Source of the DNA: Pseudomonadota bacterium
GTDB taxonomy: Bacteria; Pseudomonadota; Alphaproteobacteria; Rhizobiales; Segnochrobactraceae
Assembly (NCBI GenBank): GCA_023442215.1
Contig: JAEZMP010000278.1
Location: 1 to 5,127 of the forward strand
Reading direction: 5' to 3'
Length of the DNA stretch: 5,127 bases
Below, one piece after another: positions 4,004-5,127 of this stretch. The stretch's first letter is position 1; every line of letters begins with the position of its first letter. A model generated the notes under the pieces. It searched no databases. It was given only the letters and a program-made list of their open reading frames with translations, and was not told the DNA's origin. Both the position numbers and the translations under genes were made by a program.

Positions 4004-5127
4004 ATGACCTGTGTTCTCGGCCTCGATATCGGCACCACGTCCACCATCGGCATCCTGATCCGCCTGCCGGATCAGGTGCTCGGCATCGCGTCGCGGCCCG
4101 TCCGGCTGTCGACGCCCCATGCCGGCTGGGCCGAGGAAGACCCGGCCGAGTGGTGGTCCAATGTCTGCGATATCAGCCGGGAGCTGATCGAAAAGGCCGG
4201 CATCGACGGCGCGGAGATCGCGGCGATCGGTGCGGCCGGAATGCTGCCGGCCGTCGTGCTGCTCGATGACGAAGGGCGCGTTCTGCGCCCGAGCATCCAG
4301 CAGAGCGACGGCCGATGCGGCGCCGAAGTCGCCGAACTGCGTGGCGAATACGACGAGGCAGCCTTCATCGCGAAGGCCGGCAACGGCATCAACCAGCAGC
4401 TCGTCACCGCCAAGCTGCGCTGGATCGCCCGCCACGAGCCGGACGTGTTCGCCCGAATCGCGACGGTGTTCGGCTCCTACGACTATGTGAACTGGCGGCT
4501 GACCGGCGTGCGCGCCGTCGAGCAGAACTGGGCGCTTGAAGCCGGCTTCGTCGATGTCGGCCGCGGCGTGATCGACGACGAACTCGTCGCCCTCGCCCGG
4601 GTGCCGCGTAGCGCCGTGCCCCGCAAGGTCGCGTCCCACGAGATTCTCGGCCGCGTCACCGCCGAGGCGGCTGCCGCGACCGGGCTTGCCGCCGGAACTC
4701 CCGTGGTCGGCGGCGCGGCGGACATGATCGCCTCCGCGCTCGGTGCCGGCGTGGTCTCGGCCGGCGACGTCCTGCTCAAGTTCGGCGGCGCGGTCGATAT
4801 CCTGACCGCGACGGACAAGGTGCAGCCCGACCCGCGCCTCTATCTCGATTATCACCTGATTCCCGGCCTGTTCATGCCGAACGGCTGCATGTCCACCGGC
4901 GGTTCGGTTCTGAACTGGTTCGTGCGCACGCTCGCCGGCGGTGAGGCGGCGGCTGCCGCGGCGGCCGGTGTCGGCCTGCACCAGCATCTCGACCGGCTCG
5001 CGGCCGAAAAGCCGGCCGGCGCCGAGGGGCTGACGGTGCTGCCCTATTTCCTCGGCGAGAAGACGCCGCTTCACGACCCTGCTGCGCGCGGTGTGTTCGA
5101 GGGGCTGACGCTCTCGCACGATATCGG
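4004..5127 (+). CDS. FGGY-family carbohydrate kinase, xylulokinase-like (3' end beyond window)
   Basis: The first 374 codons of an FGGY sugar kinase, which transfers phosphate from ATP to a sugar or polyol; relatives are about 480-520 aa, so roughly the last quarter is missing. Domain I opens with the nucleotide-binding LDIGTTST (7-14), followed by GWAEEDPAEWW (41-51) and SDGR (101-104). Domain II begins near 235 with VVGGAADMIASALGAG; Asp240 matches the catalytic base of the family, and FGGAVDIL (260-267) and STGGSVLNW (297-305) follow. The order fits xylulokinase-like members. The pocket differs from true xylulokinases: GAAGMLPAVVLLD (76-88) has Leu-Pro where they have the Met-His-Gly loop, and IQQSDGR (98-104) lacks the usual Trp-Asn before Asp-Gly-Arg. 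Another ketose or polyol is therefore likely. The start has only a weak ribosome binding site (GCGGAA, 3991-3996), suggesting translational coupling to the BtpA-family gene 28 bases upstream. Confidence 0.93.
   Translation, partial: MTCVLGLDIGTTSTIGILIRLPDQVLGIASRPVRLSTPHAGWAEEDPAEWWSNVCDISRELIEKAGIDGAEIAAIGAAGMLPAVVLLDDEGRVLRPSIQQSDGRCGAEVAELRGEYDEAAFIAKAGNGINQQLVTAKLRWIARHEPDVFARIATVFGSYDYVNWRLTGVRAVEQNWALEAGFVDVGRGVIDDELVALARVPRSAVPRKVASHEILGRVTAEAAAATGLAAGTPVVGGAADMIASALGAGVVSAGDVLLKFGGAVDILTATDKVQPDPRLYLDYHLIPGLFMPNGCMSTGGSVLNWFVRTLAGGEAAAAAAAGVGLHQHLDRLAAEKPAGAEGLTVLPYFLGEKTPLHDPAARGVFEGLTLSHDI

Noticed and set aside
3127..4053. 308-codon open frame on the minus strand opposite the BtpA-family gene
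   Set aside because: It is antisense to a full-length conserved protein, has no recognisable domain, and crosses the intergenic gap.
3947..5119. 390-codon open frame on the minus strand opposite the FGGY kinase
   Set aside because: The plus strand encodes a kinase with intact family motifs. The antisense translation is rich in Arg, His and Asp with no recognisable domain, the usual shadow of a GC-rich gene.

Overview
The window is very GC-rich (about two thirds G+C by eye, with strong G/C preference at third codon positions). It has the look of an alphaproteobacterial genome, most likely Hyphomicrobiales (Rhizobiales). This rests on composition, loosely conserved promoters inside short AT-rich islands, and the gene types; no marker gene is present to prove it.

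Layout. Two divergent arms leave a regulatory region at about 2094-2239. The left arm (minus strand) holds an intact short-chain dehydrogenase/reductase (1293-2093), a 318-base non-coding gap (975-1292), and the first 324 codons of a MalK/UgpC-type sugar ABC transporter ATPase, which runs off the left edge. The right arm (plus strand) holds a DeoR/GlpR-type repressor (2240-3097), a BtpA/SgcQ-family TIM-barrel protein (3175-3975), and an FGGY-family carbohydrate kinase (4004 onward), which runs off the right edge.

Reading as a system. The set looks like a carbohydrate or polyol uptake and catabolism locus. The ABC importer would bring in an unphosphorylated sugar or sugar alcohol, the dehydrogenase would oxidise it, the FGGY kinase would phosphorylate it, and the DeoR protein would sense a phosphorylated intermediate. 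The BtpA-family protein is the unknown step. Its family is named after a cyanobacterial photosystem I factor, but it sits here, as in the E. coli sgc cluster, beside a DeoR regulator and sugar genes. The substrate cannot be named from sequence.

Regulatory structure. An ATGTTC-N8-GAACAT palindrome lies exactly in the spacer of a candidate promoter for the ABC gene. The same 7-mer half-site, ATGTTCG, lies in the spacer of the candidate deoR promoter. The deoR/SDR intergenic region also carries a 12/13-base imperfect inverted repeat and three ATCAA-type direct repeats across the SDR promoter. The ABC leader contains a perfect 14-bp all-G/C inverted repeat with competing pairings. No tRNA, rRNA, CRISPR array, insertion sequence or canonical terminator was seen.
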